A DNA stretch of 50,599 nucleotides, taken from UBA11524 sp963642705 (GTDB lineage Bacteria; Bacillota; Clostridia; Christensenellales; Aristaeellaceae). The position numbers were made by a program, and so were the translations under genes. The first letter of the stretch is position 1. The number at the start of each line of letters is the position of its first letter. Below are positions 16,264 to 24,919 of this stretch, one piece after another. Location: contig CAVIHU010000014.1 in NCBI GenBank assembly GCA_963642705.1, positions 1 to 50,599 on the forward strand, read 5' to 3'. The notes beneath the pieces were generated by a model. The model was given only the letters and a program-made list of their open reading frames with translations. It was not told the origin of the DNA and searched no databases.

Positions 16264-16587
16264 ATGTTTAACATTGGGTTTGAGGAACTGATTGTGATCC
16301 TGCTGGTCGCGTTTGTGATTGTCGGTCCAAAGGATTTACCCAAGGTAGCCCGTGCTCTCGGCCGCTTCGTCAAGATGATCAAGAAGATGTATGCCGAGTT
16401 CAAGGAGGAAACTGGTCTGGATGAGGCGATAGGCGAGTTTCAGGATGCTTCCCGCGACATCAGCAACACCCTGCGCGATGCTGATCCGAGACAGGAAATC
16501 CGCTCAGCGCAGCGCGATGCTGAAAAAGCAATCAGGGAAGCCAAAAAAGAGGTCGAATCAGACAAAAATAAGGAGGAGAAAAAATGA
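16264..16587 (+). CDS. Twin-arginine translocase TatB-like subunit
   Basis: This is a 107-residue TatA/B family protein. The membrane helix FEELIVILLVAFVIVGPKDL carries the acidic residue typical of TatB near its start, and the GPKDLP hinge is followed by an amphipathic helix (ARALGRFVKMIKKMYAEF) and a long charged tail. GGGAGG lies 15 bases upstream, which is far. The end overlaps tatA by four bases (ATGA). Having both a TatB-like and a TatA protein suggests a three-component system rather than the TatAC type usual in Firmicutes. Confidence 0.88.
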   Translation: MFNIGFEELIVILLVAFVIVGPKDLPKVARALGRFVKMIKKMYAEFKEETGLDEAIGEFQDASRDISNTLRDADPRQEIRSAQRDAEKAIREAKKEVESDKNKEEKK

Positions 16588-16772
16588 GAATCGGTGTAAC
16601 GGAAATTCTGCTGATTCTGGCGCTGGCTTTGGTGCTCTTCGGCGGCGGAAAGCTCGCTGGTGTCGGCAAGGCGCTTGGACAGAGCATCCGCGAGTTCAAG
16701 AAGGAAGTCAAGACCGACGACAAGGAAGAAAGCACAGAGCAGCCGGAAGACAAGAAAACGGAGACAAAGTAA
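16584..16772 (+). CDS. tatA: Twin-arginine translocase subunit TatA
   Basis: A 62-residue TatA with a single membrane helix (TEILLILALALVLFGGGKLA), the FGGGKL hinge, an amphipathic helix GKALGQSIREFKKEVK and a short acidic/lysine tail. AGGAGG at the end of the preceding gene gives good initiation. TatA forms the protein-conducting pore with TatC. Confidence 0.93.
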   Translation: MRIGVTEILLILALALVLFGGGKLAGVGKALGQSIREFKKEVKTDDKEESTEQPEDKKTETK

Positions 16773-16778
16773 CGCTTT

Positions 16779-17558
16779 ATGTCAACTAACAAAAAAGCGC
16801 TGACGCCTGAAGAACGGCAGGTGCTGGAAGCAGAACGCCTGGAGCACAAATCGGCACTTTCCGAGCACATCAAGGCCTTGCGGCGTGTGCTGATTGTGTC
16901 GGTGAGCGCGGTAGGCATTGCTTTTCTTGTGCTGTTCTATCTGTGCTGCACGCCGCTGGTAGATTTTGTGCTGGATCCTGTGCGTTCCCGCGGCATTGAT
17001 GTCATCTCCACTGCCGTCAGCGAGGCGCTGATGCTCAAGTTCAAGACATGCCTTGTCGCTGCGGTCGTGATTGCAATGCCGGTCATCATTCAGCAGATTT
17101 GGTCATTCGTGACCCCCGCCCTCTATGACAGCGAAAAACGACTGTTTGCTTGCCTGTTCGTTGTGATGCTGCTGCTGTTCATCTTTGGTGTGGTATTCTG
17201 CTATGTGTACGTGTTTCCGCTGGCTGTGGATTTGTTTTGGGAAGCCAGCGACGGTGTAGCGACAGCCATGTGGTCCGTGCAGGAATACTTCAACTTCGTG
17301 CTATCCTTCGTGCTGCCATTCGGTGCCATGTTCGAGCTGCCTGTGGTCATCTACATGCTCGCACGTCACGGTATGGTGACCTACGCAACGCTTGCCAAAA
17401 ATCGCAAATATGTTGCCCTTGCCATTGCGGTCGCAGCTGCGATTCTGACGCCGCCTGATGTCGTATCCCAGTGCATGCTTGGTATCCCGATGTACCTGCT
17501 CTACGAGATTTCTGTGCAGGTTGCGCGCTTCGTCAAGCCGAAAACTCCGGCCACATAA
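16779..17558 (+). CDS. tatC: Twin-arginine translocase subunit TatC
   Basis: TatC binds the twin-arginine signal and organises the translocase. The 259 residues show six membrane helices, the early conserved LSEHIKALRRVL, FKTCLVAAVVIAMPVIIQQIW and the conserved FELPVVIY motif. The cytoplasmic N-terminal extension is charged. It is six bases downstream of tatA with only a distant binding site, so it is probably coupled. It is followed directly by a terminator that closes the AOR operon. Confidence 0.95.
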   Translation: MSTNKKALTPEERQVLEAERLEHKSALSEHIKALRRVLIVSVSAVGIAFLVLFYLCCTPLVDFVLDPVRSRGIDVISTAVSEALMLKFKTCLVAAVVIAMPVIIQQIWSFVTPALYDSEKRLFACLFVVMLLLFIFGVVFCYVYVFPLAVDLFWEASDGVATAMWSVQEYFNFVLSFVLPFGAMFELPVVIYMLARHGMVTYATLAKNRKYVALAIAVAAAILTPPDVVSQCMLGIPMYLLYEISVQVARFVKPKTPAT

Positions 17559-17584
17559 AAAGAGGCATTTCGCCTCTTTTTTTT
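17557..17584. terminator. Bidirectional terminator between tatC and modC
   Basis: AAAAAGAGGC (17557-17566) and GCCTCTTTTT (17572-17581) form a perfect stem with T to 17584. The A-run on the other side gives a T-run on the minus strand after modC, so it can serve both convergent operons. Confidence 0.9.
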
Positions 17585-17599
17585 ATGCCCTGTTGCTTT

Positions 17600-18649
17600 T
17601 CACTGATACAGCAACAGGATATTTTCAGGTGCAACGCCCAGCTCCAGCTGATTGTTTTTCGGCTTATTGTCCTTGGCAAGCCGCCACCAGAGCGACGTGC
17701 TTTCCTCCCTCTGCCCGTCAAAGCGGAACGAGATGGTCATTTCGAACGGCTCCTCCATTATCTCGCCCAGCATGACCCGGCAGCGGTTCTGCATGCAGCG
17801 CTGGTTGAAATAATGCGCCCGAATTCCGACGGCATACAGGTCATCCCCAACCCTTGCCGCGGTGCGCAGCGTAACGTTCCAGTCAGGCACGAACACCTCG
17901 TAATCACCCGTTTTGACAGCCTTGGCAATGTTCTTGCATCCCGTCACCTCCGCCGCAGCAATGCTGCCCGGGTCAGCAAATAACGCTTTGGTCGGGCGAA
18001 GCTTCAGGATGCTTCCGTTATTCATCAGCGCGATGCGGTCGCAAAGGCGGTATGCCTCATCGCGGCTGTGCGTGACCATCAGCGTCGTCCCCTGATAACT
18101 GCGCAGGAGGTGCTTCATTTCAATCTGCAGCCTTTCGCGCAGATGGCTGTCCAGCGCAGAAAACGGCTCATCGAGCATCAGCAGCTTCGGGTTGCTGATG
18201 AGGATGCGCGCCAGCGCGGTGCGCTGCTGCTGTCCGCCGGAGAGCTGATGCGGCAGATGGCGTTCCAGCCCGTTCAACCCAAGCAGATTCATGACGTCCT
18301 TCAGCGCCTTTTCGCGGTCAGCCTGCACACTTTTCGACGCACGCAGTCCGCAGAGGATGTTCTGCCGTACCGTCATGTTCGGGAACAGCGCATAATTCTG
18401 GAACAGATAGCCCACATGCCGTTTTTGCGGCGGCAGGTTGATTTTCTTCTCGCTGTCAAACAGCACAACGCCGTCCAGCTCAATATGACCGCTGTCAGGC
18501 TTCTCGATGCCGGCAATGCATTTGAGCGTCATGCTCTTTCCGCAGCCTGATGCGCCGAGAATGCCGAGCACGCTGTCTTCTCCGCAGGTAAAATCCGTCT
18601 GGAGGCAGAAGCTGCCCAGCTGCTTTTTAATCTTAACTGCGAGGTACAT
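17600..18649 (-). CDS. modC: Molybdate/tungstate ABC transporter ATP-binding protein ModC
   Basis: This 349-residue ATPase drives oxyanion import. It has Walker A GASGCGKSMTL, signature LSGGQQQRTALAR, Walker B LLMLDEPFSALD and switch histidine MVTHSRDEA. The C-terminal third (from about 235) is a TOBE-like domain as in ModC. Its start overlaps modB by 17 bases, with GGGAGG upstream. Selectivity for tungstate or molybdate cannot be read from the ATPase. Confidence 0.94.
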   Translation of the reverse strand: MYLAVKIKKQLGSFCLQTDFTCGEDSVLGILGASGCGKSMTLKCIAGIEKPDSGHIELDGVVLFDSEKKINLPPQKRHVGYLFQNYALFPNMTVRQNILCGLRASKSVQADREKALKDVMNLLGLNGLERHLPHQLSGGQQQRTALARILISNPKLLMLDEPFSALDSHLRERLQIEMKHLLRSYQGTTLMVTHSRDEAYRLCDRIALMNNGSILKLRPTKALFADPGSIAAAEVTGCKNIAKAVKTGDYEVFVPDWNVTLRTAARVGDDLYAVGIRAHYFNQRCMQNRCRVMLGEIMEEPFEMTISFRFDGQREESTSLWWRLAKDNKPKNNQLELGVAPENILLLYQ

Positions 18650-19313
18650 TAGCGCGTCCTCCCTTCTGCCTGCGCTCCAGCATGTTGACTGTCAGCAGGA
18701 CGACAGCGGAAATGGCGAGGTTCACCATAACCCAGAAGAACGCGCCGCTTTCGTCATTTGTCCGCCACAGCTGGTAGACCGTTGTGGATATCGTTGCCGT
18801 CCTGCCGGGCGTGTAGCCAATCAGCATGCTCGTCGCGCCGTATTCGCCCAGCGCGCGTGCGAACGCCAGCACCGCGCCGGCAAGAATCCCCTGACGGCAA
18901 TACGGCATGCGGATACGCCAGAAGATATACGTGTTGGACAGCCCCAGCGTCTGTCCGGCATACGCCAGCGTCTGGTCGAAGCTCTCAAATGCGCCGCGCG
19001 CCGTGCGGTACATCAGCGGAAACGCCACAACAGACGCTGCCAGCACACCGCCATACCACGTCATGACAAACTTGATGCCAAACTGGTTGAGGAACATGCC
19101 AATCGGCCGCTTTACACCGAAGACCAGCAGGATAAAATAACCCACGACCGTCGGTGGCAGCACCATCGGCAGCGTCAGGATGACATCGAGAATGCCTTTG
19201 AGCCAACGTGGCAGCTTGGCAACATAGTACGCCGCGAAAATGCCCGTAAAAAAAACGAGCACACTGCTGATGGCCGCGATGCGAAGCGAGTTATACAGCG
19301 GATACCAATCCAT
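18633..19313 (-). CDS. modB: Molybdate/tungstate ABC transporter permease ModB
   Basis: The 226-residue permease has five to six membrane helices and the binding-protein-dependent transport signature region near RALGEYGATSMLIGYTPG, which contacts ModC. GGAGG eight bases upstream supports the ATG at 19313 rather than 19349. It lies between modA and modC. Confidence 0.94.
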   Translation of the reverse strand: MDWYPLYNSLRIAAISSVLVFFTGIFAAYYVAKLPRWLKGILDVILTLPMVLPPTVVGYFILLVFGVKRPIGMFLNQFGIKFVMTWYGGVLAASVVAFPLMYRTARGAFESFDQTLAYAGQTLGLSNTYIFWRIRMPYCRQGILAGAVLAFARALGEYGATSMLIGYTPGRTATISTTVYQLWRTNDESGAFFWVMVNLAISAVVLLTVNMLERRQKGGRANVPRS

Positions 19314-19377
19314 ACAGCCCCTCCGAAAAATATCCCGGAAAGGCGCCATGCCCTTCCGGGAATGCTTGATTGATTGA

Positions 19378-20190
19378 TCAGTTCGCCGGCGCGAAGCCTA
19401 CGCTCTTAAACACCGCCACAGCATCCTCACCCTGAAGGTATTCAAGGAAAGCCCTGGCGTCATCGGGATGAGCAGCCGTCTTGAGCACAGCAGCAGGATA
19501 GATGACCTGACCGCACATGTCCTTCGTGGCGTAGTCAACGATGGTCAGACCCGCACTGAAGGCGTCCGTGCAGTACACGATGCCGCAATCAACGCTGCTC
19601 TCAACAACCTGCGTGGTAACTTCCTTGACGTTGCTGCCATAGGAAAGCACGCTCTTCTTGACGAGCTCGTTCTCATCAAGCCCATAGAAGGCAAAAATCT
19701 TCTGGGTGTACTGTCCGACAGGGACATCGCTGTTGCCCATTGCCAGCAGAACATCGCCGTTCTTGAGGTGCTCCGCAAGGTCATCGAAGCTCTCGATGCC
19801 CTTCGGGTTGCCTTCCGGTACGCACAGGGTCACACGGTTCTCCAGCAAGTTCAGACGGGTTTCGCTGTCCACAAAATCGAGACCATCCGTGTTGACAGAC
19901 GCGTCTGCGGTGATGTCCAGCTGGTTCATCTGCTTCGGGGAGGCGGAGATGAACAGGTCGCAGTCAGCACCTTCCTGAATTTGCGTCTTGAGGGTACCGG
20001 AGGAGTCGAAGTTGAACACGAGCGTCACATTCGGCGCAACCTCGGCGTACATCTCAGCAATCTTCGTGAGCGTTTCGGTCATCGATGCGGCGGCAAACAC
20101 AACCAGCTCCACCGATTCCTCGGCCAGAGCGACCGTGCAGCAGCTGCACAGCAGGACGAGCGCTGTCAACAGGGCTGTAAGCTTCTTCAT
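19378..20190 (-). CDS. modA: Molybdate/tungstate-binding protein ModA
   Basis: This extracellular substrate-binding protein of 270 residues starts with a signal peptide (KKLTALLTALVLLCSCCTVA, cleavage near ALA). The mature domain starts with the ModA pattern VELVVFAAASMTETL, followed by FNFDSSGTLKTQIQEGADCDLFISAS. AGGAGA ten bases upstream selects the ATG at 20190. CSC in the signal could also form a lipobox-like anchor, which is usual for Gram-positive binding proteins, but the match is poor. Confidence 0.93.
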   Translation of the reverse strand: MKKLTALLTALVLLCSCCTVALAEESVELVVFAAASMTETLTKIAEMYAEVAPNVTLVFNFDSSGTLKTQIQEGADCDLFISASPKQMNQLDITADASVNTDGLDFVDSETRLNLLENRVTLCVPEGNPKGIESFDDLAEHLKNGDVLLAMGNSDVPVGQYTQKIFAFYGLDENELVKKSVLSYGSNVKEVTTQVVESSVDCGIVYCTDAFSAGLTIVDYATKDMCGQVIYPAAVLKTAAHPDDARAFLEYLQGEDAVAVFKSVGFAPAN

Positions 20191-20222
20191 GGGTCTTCTC
20201 CTTTGCTGTTCGCAAATATATT

Positions 20223-20246
20223 CAAAACGCGAATTTACGCGTTTTG
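20223..20246. repeat. Perfect inverted repeat upstream of modA
   Basis: CAAAACGCG (20223-20231) and CGCGTTTTG (20238-20246) form a 9-bp perfect dyad with a 6-base centre (AATTTA). It lies between the molybdopterin-binding gene and the modA binding site. There is no T-run of terminator quality, so it may be an operator, a processing hairpin or a partial attenuator. It does not match the TATA-rich ModE box that I know. Confidence 0.55.
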
Positions 20247-20266
20247 TGCAGGAATGAACAGGCATG

Positions 20267-21292
20267 TTATACGCCCTTGCCGAATCCGCAATTGGGAAAA
20301 TGACAGACCGGACAGTTCAGACACAATCCGCCGTTGCCGTAGCCGGACATCTGCTCGGCAGTCACCGGCTCACCGGAAAGCAGATACGGCAGCACCAAAT
20401 CAAACACCGTGCGCTTGGCATACATCACGCATCCCGGCAGACCGCAGACCGGGCGCCCGTCCTGCGTGTAGGACAAGAGGAACATTGCACCCGGCAGCAC
20501 CGGTGCACCGTAGCTGATGATGTTAACGCCTGCATTTTTGATGGCAAGCGGCGTGCGGTCATCAGGGTCGACGCTCATGCCGCCCGTGCACAGCACCATG
20601 TCCATGCCGTCAGCAAGCATTTTCCTGATGGCCTCGGTAATCGCCTGCGCGTCATCGCCCAGAACGGCATGCGCCGCCATCGTGCTGCCGCATTCAGCCA
20701 GCTTCTTCTCCAGCACCGGCGTAAACTGATCCTGAATCAGCCCCTTGAACACCTCGCTGCCTGTCGTAATAATGCCGACTCTGCGCGGCTTCAACGGCAA
20801 CAGGCGCAATATGGGCGTATCCCCTGCCAGGGCACGTGCCTGCGCCATCGCTTCCTTTTCTATTGTCAGCGGAATAATGCGCGTGCCGCACAGCTTGTCG
20901 CCCGCCTTGACCATGAAACCGGAAGGACGTGTGGCAATCATCATCCTGCCGACGCTGTTGATTGCGCGCAGACGCGACAAATCCGCCAGAAACAGACCGT
21001 CGCACTCGGCCGTCAGCTCGATTTTGCCTTCCTTGGGCTGCGATGCCTTCATATGCGGACCCATGCACATGTCGCGCAGAATCGCGGCGGCATCGTTCTC
21101 GTGCAGCATATTTTCATTCTGTTCCCAAATGTAGATATGCTCCTTGCCCACGCTCAGCAGCACAGGAATGTCCTCTTCCCGGATGATATGCCCCTTGCGA
21201 AACACCGCGTCCTTCGTGACGCCGGGAATAATCTGCGTTATATCATGGCAAAGCATCTGTCCGACTGCTTCGGTCGTTTTGACTAATTTCAT
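20267..21292 (-). CDS. Molybdopterin-binding (MoCF-domain) protein with C-terminal cysteine motif
   Basis: The 341 residues include a MoeA/CinA-like molybdopterin-binding domain (about 165-300: RRVGIITTGSEV, VLCTGGMSVDPDDRTP, GLPGCVMY). The N-terminal part resembles the MoeA linker region but the chain is shorter than MoeA. The tail CLNCPVCHFPNCGFGKG has four cysteines and may bind metal. It is the first gene of the mod operon, behind a perfect promoter, so it may sense or store cofactor or handle tungstate insertion. The family is often annotated only as molybdopterin-binding; the exact job is not known. Confidence 0.85.
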   Translation of the reverse strand: MKLVKTTEAVGQMLCHDITQIIPGVTKDAVFRKGHIIREEDIPVLLSVGKEHIYIWEQNENMLHENDAAAILRDMCMGPHMKASQPKEGKIELTAECDGLFLADLSRLRAINSVGRMMIATRPSGFMVKAGDKLCGTRIIPLTIEKEAMAQARALAGDTPILRLLPLKPRRVGIITTGSEVFKGLIQDQFTPVLEKKLAECGSTMAAHAVLGDDAQAITEAIRKMLADGMDMVLCTGGMSVDPDDRTPLAIKNAGVNIISYGAPVLPGAMFLLSYTQDGRPVCGLPGCVMYAKRTVFDLVLPYLLSGEPVTAEQMSGYGNGGLCLNCPVCHFPNCGFGKGV

Positions 21293-21389
21293 GGTAATAT
21301 TTCACTCTCTTTATGCATGCTGAAAGCGCATTCTACTGTGCAAAAGAACGGTCAAATTCCTTTGATTGAACGCACAAGAACACGATGCA

Positions 21390-21418
21390 ATTATAATAGA
21401 AAAAAAAGTGTTTGTCAA
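21390..21418 (-). promoter_or_regulatory. Perfect-consensus promoter of the mod operon
   Basis: On the minus strand, TTGACA (21418-21413) and TATAAT (21395-21390) are spaced by 17 bases. The leader of about 90 bases has no obvious riboswitch-like fold. Confidence 0.88.
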
Positions 21419-21443
21419 GGCAGTTTCCCGAATACACACAGCC

Positions 21444-21473
21444 GCCTCCCACAGCATATGCGCCATGGGAGGC
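21444..21473. terminator. Candidate terminator hairpin after the membrane-anchored GH3 gene
   Basis: GCCTCCCA (21444-21451) and TGGGAGGC (21466-21473) form a perfect 8-bp stem just downstream of the minus-strand GH3 stop. The minus-strand tail is GU-rich without a long T-run, so termination may be incomplete. Confidence 0.5.
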
Positions 21474-21492
21474 AGTCGTTTTCATGCATTGT

Positions 21493-24447
21493 TTATTTGC
21501 TGGCTCTTTGCTTTTGCAGGCTGACAGCCGTCATCAACATGGACAGGGCAAAGAATGCTGCGCTCGCGCCGAGGAGGCAGTAAAGTGCAATCTGCCACCA
21601 CGGCATGACGGTCACGATCTGCAGCGAGGAGGAAATGCCGTTCATTGCCGCACTGTAATTGCCGATGACATACAGCAGGCGGTGTGCGGACTCGCGAACC
21701 CTTCCGGCAAACGTTGGGCTGTTCTTGTACGCATCCAGTGCCGTTTCGCTGCCTGCGCCGAGGTAAAGGTCAGTACCGTTCATAAAGCCATCCACATACG
21801 TCATGAAGTACGCCGCATTAGACGAAGCCATGTCCGTAATGGCATAGCCGTCAAAGCCCATCTCACCGCGCAAAATTTCATCCATCAGCTCGCTGCTCGC
21901 GCTCGTCCACAGGCAGCCTGCACGGTTGAAGGAGGTCATGATGGCATGGGCATTTCCGCGGGAAGGCTTCACCGCATACTCCCAGGGCTTCAGGTAAATT
22001 TCACGTGCGGACTGCTCGCCCAGCCAGATGCAGATGCCGTTGCGCTGTGCCTCTTCATCGTTGAAAATGTAGTGCTTCACATGCACAATGACGCCCTTTG
22101 CCTGAACCGCTTTGATTTCGGCTTCTGCCGCAATGCCGGTCAGGAAGGGATCCTCGGAGAAATATTCGTGCGTTCTGCCGCCGAATGGCGTGCGATGGAT
22201 GTTGATGCCCGGCAGGTACAGACCCTGCAGGTCGTTGATGCGCGCATCCTCTGCCAGCGCATCGCCAACCTTTGCAATCAGCTCGGTATTGAAGGTCGAT
22301 GCCCAGATCCCCTCGCTTGGGAAGGACAGCGAATTGACGCTGCCCACGACGCCTGTCGGACCGTCCTGCTCGGCCGTTCCGCTGAGCGCGACAGAGGAAA
22401 TCGCCTTCGTGCTGAAGGAGCCGTCCGTCACCAGCAACGCCTGCTCAGAGAACGTCATCTGATCAAGCAGCTGCTCCCATAGCGGATCGTCATAAGCGAT
22501 CGTCTGCGTATCGTCCGATCGAAGCATCGCCAGCGTCAAGCCGGATGCTACGCCGTGGGTCGGCATTTTCGCGTCTTCATCCTCGGCAATTGCCTTGTAG
22601 CTGGAAAGATCCGCCGACATCTTTTCCGTGCTGACGCTCAGTTCAACCGGTGCAGTCGGCCATGTTCCCTCCCAATCGTTTCGGGAAACGTACCGCACGC
22701 CGGATTCTTCGATGCCGTCATAGCGCGTTGGATCGCAGAAGGCAAGTTGATTTTCGATCTTTGTGCCCGTTTCCTCGGACAGCGCATAGGTCGTTGTATC
22801 CAGCGTATCGTTCTGCCATACAACCGCCGCCATACCCACATCACCCGATGCATCCATGCTGTCAGCCTCGGTGAAGCCCTTCAGGGAGAGGATGTTGTTC
22901 AGCGCATCATGCGCATTGCCGCCGACAGCGAGGTAATAGTCGCCCGTATCGACAATGTACGTGCCTGCACCGTTCACGTCATAGGACTTGAATTCGCTCT
23001 TTTCGACCGTGATGGTCACCTGCTGGCTTTCGCCCGGTGCGAGCTGCTTCGTCTTTGCAAAACCGACCAGTTCGACAGAAGCCTTTTCCACGCCGTTTTC
23101 CCGGTCATAGTCGGTGTACGGCTTCTGCAGATAGACCTGCACGACTTCCTTGCCGGCATACGTATCGCCGATGTTGGTGACTGTCACGGTGACATCATAA
23201 TCGCCGTCTGCGCGCTCGGAAACCGTCATATCCGTCGTTTCAAACTGCGTATAGGACAGTCCGTAGCCGAAAGGATATACAACCGTATCGCCGTAGCTGT
23301 AGCTGCCGACATTCGCCATGCCGAGCACGGTATCCTCGTAGCGCGTTTCGTAGTAACGATACCCCACGTAGATACCCTCGCTGTATACGCCGTAGTACAT
23401 CTGCGTACTGTTCAGCCCAAGCTCCCTGGAATTCGTGTACGTCTGAGAGAACACGCCGTTTTCATTCAGAATCCACGATGCCATCGCCGGCGAGGAGAAA
23501 TTGTCGGCAACATACGTGTCCGTCAGTCTGCCGGACGGCACCGTATTGCCCACGAGCACATCCGCCACGGCATCGATGCCTGCGCTGCCCAGATTGCCGA
23601 TCCACATTGCGGCATCGATCCCGTACGCTTCGTCCTCGATGAAATCGGCACGGATGGCAAGCGCAGAGTTCAGCAGGACGACAATTTTGCCGAGGCTGCC
23701 GTCCTCCTTCATCGCCTTGAGCTGCTTGAGGAGTTCCAGTTCATTTTCGGACAGTGACAGGTAACTGCCGTCAATGCCATCGCTGTTCGTCGTGCTGATA
23801 TCCATGCCCTCGCCGCTCGCGCGGGTAATCACCACGATTGCCGCATCACCGTATTCCGCAATGCCGGACACTTCGCTTTCCAGTTCAATCCACGGTGCGG
23901 CATTCGCGGCGTACACCTGCATGCCCAGCTTGCGGTTGAGCTTCTTGGTCGGCTTGTAGCCTGCGCCATTGCCCTCGGTATAGAACGACCACAGGGACGG
24001 ATTGATAGTCAGCCCGATGTCGTCCGCCTCAAGCGCTTCCTTCAGCGTCTTGTACGCTGAGGTATCCGCGCCCGATGAACCGGATGTCGCGTAGTTCAGG
24101 TTTGCAGCGCCGTAAAGGAAGCAGCTGACCTTGCTGCCCTTATCAAGCGGCAATGCCTGATTGGCGTTCTTGAGCAGGACGATGCCTTCGCTTTCGATCT
24201 CCTCGCAGACGCTCAGCCCGTACGCCTTCACGTCCTCCGCAGTGGAATACGTTGTCGGATAATAATTGTAATCGCCATCATCCTCGCCGTCTGACACGAT
24301 TTTATACGTCGTACAGCCGAGCGTTGTGTTAATCATCGCGCTCTGCGCCACTGCCAGCTCCGTCCCGACTGCCAGAATGACCGCCAGCGTCGCCGCAAGG
24401 ACACTGCGCGTGCGCCACCTCTGAAGGGCGTTCTTGATTTTCTTCAT
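21493..24447 (-). CDS. Membrane-anchored GH3 beta-glycosidase with swapped domain order
   Basis: The 984-residue protein has an N-terminal signal/anchor (VLAATLAVILAVGTELAVA), then the GH3 C-terminal alpha/beta domain (about 65-335), a fibronectin-III-like domain (to about 520), and only then the GH3 TIM barrel with the likely nucleophile Asp in GFDGYAITDMASSN. A last membrane helix (WWQIALYCLLGASAAFF) ends the chain. This permuted order is known from ruminococcal and butyrivibrio beta-glucosidases. It probably cleaves beta-glucosides or xylosides at the cell surface. GGGAGG and an ATGA overlap with the upstream gene support the ATG at 24447. The substrate is not determinable. Confidence 0.9.
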   Translation of the reverse strand: MKKIKNALQRWRTRSVLAATLAVILAVGTELAVAQSAMINTTLGCTTYKIVSDGEDDGDYNYYPTTYSTAEDVKAYGLSVCEEIESEGIVLLKNANQALPLDKGSKVSCFLYGAANLNYATSGSSGADTSAYKTLKEALEADDIGLTINPSLWSFYTEGNGAGYKPTKKLNRKLGMQVYAANAAPWIELESEVSGIAEYGDAAIVVITRASGEGMDISTTNSDGIDGSYLSLSENELELLKQLKAMKEDGSLGKIVVLLNSALAIRADFIEDEAYGIDAAMWIGNLGSAGIDAVADVLVGNTVPSGRLTDTYVADNFSSPAMASWILNENGVFSQTYTNSRELGLNSTQMYYGVYSEGIYVGYRYYETRYEDTVLGMANVGSYSYGDTVVYPFGYGLSYTQFETTDMTVSERADGDYDVTVTVTNIGDTYAGKEVVQVYLQKPYTDYDRENGVEKASVELVGFAKTKQLAPGESQQVTITVEKSEFKSYDVNGAGTYIVDTGDYYLAVGGNAHDALNNILSLKGFTEADSMDASGDVGMAAVVWQNDTLDTTTYALSEETGTKIENQLAFCDPTRYDGIEESGVRYVSRNDWEGTWPTAPVELSVSTEKMSADLSSYKAIAEDEDAKMPTHGVASGLTLAMLRSDDTQTIAYDDPLWEQLLDQMTFSEQALLVTDGSFSTKAISSVALSGTAEQDGPTGVVGSVNSLSFPSEGIWASTFNTELIAKVGDALAEDARINDLQGLYLPGINIHRTPFGGRTHEYFSEDPFLTGIAAEAEIKAVQAKGVIVHVKHYIFNDEEAQRNGICIWLGEQSAREIYLKPWEYAVKPSRGNAHAIMTSFNRAGCLWTSASSELMDEILRGEMGFDGYAITDMASSNAAYFMTYVDGFMNGTDLYLGAGSETALDAYKNSPTFAGRVRESAHRLLYVIGNYSAAMNGISSSLQIVTVMPWWQIALYCLLGASAAFFALSMLMTAVSLQKQRASK

Positions 24448-24857
24448 GCTTCCGCACCTCCCTGCGCTGCCTGCTGCTCCTGCTGTCTGCACAGGCTCCT
24501 TGCCGCAATCAGCGCCGCGATCCACGACAACATGCCGCAAATTACCGTCGCCAGAAAGCTGGCAGAAAATGTCGTGCCGTCAATGGCAACAAAAACGTTG
24601 ACGATATAATATACCTGACTGGAAAGATACTCCAGCCATGCATACAATCCGCACAGGTACGCCGCATATTCAAGCAACTGCACGCCCTTGAAGATAGAAA
24701 GCAGCTCAACCGCCGCCATGATACCAAACGGTGCAATCACCTGCATGGAAAGCGTTGTGTTGAACTCATTGCGTCCGGTCCTGATATAGATGATCAGCGT
24801 TGCCAGGGAAAACACCAGTGCTGCAAAGCTGAAAAGCGCCGGCTTTTTGTCCTTCAT
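24444..24857 (-). CDS. Small four-helix membrane protein of the GH3 locus
   Basis: The 137-residue protein has four predicted membrane helices (about 9-27, 42-60, 65-83 and 100-123) and a short charged tail. The ATG at 24857 has GAAGGGAAGG upstream; the longer frame lacks one. Its end overlaps the GH3 start by four bases, which implies coupled expression. It has no recognised family and could help anchor or assemble the surface glycosidase. Confidence 0.7.
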   Translation of the reverse strand: MKDKKPALFSFAALVFSLATLIIYIRTGRNEFNTTLSMQVIAPFGIMAAVELLSIFKGVQLLEYAAYLCGLYAWLEYLSSQVYYIVNVFVAIDGTTFSASFLATVICGMLSWIAALIAARSLCRQQEQQAAQGGAEA

Positions 24858-24919
24858 ACGATCCTTCCCTTCCGAAAAATCGCGGCAAGAGCCGTGATGC
24901 TCCGCCGCAAATCTGCACA

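Noticed and set aside
21412..22482. Plus-strand frame opposite the membrane-anchored GH3
   Set aside because: It is the reverse complement of a protein with recognisable GH3 motifs and is not plausible as a gene.
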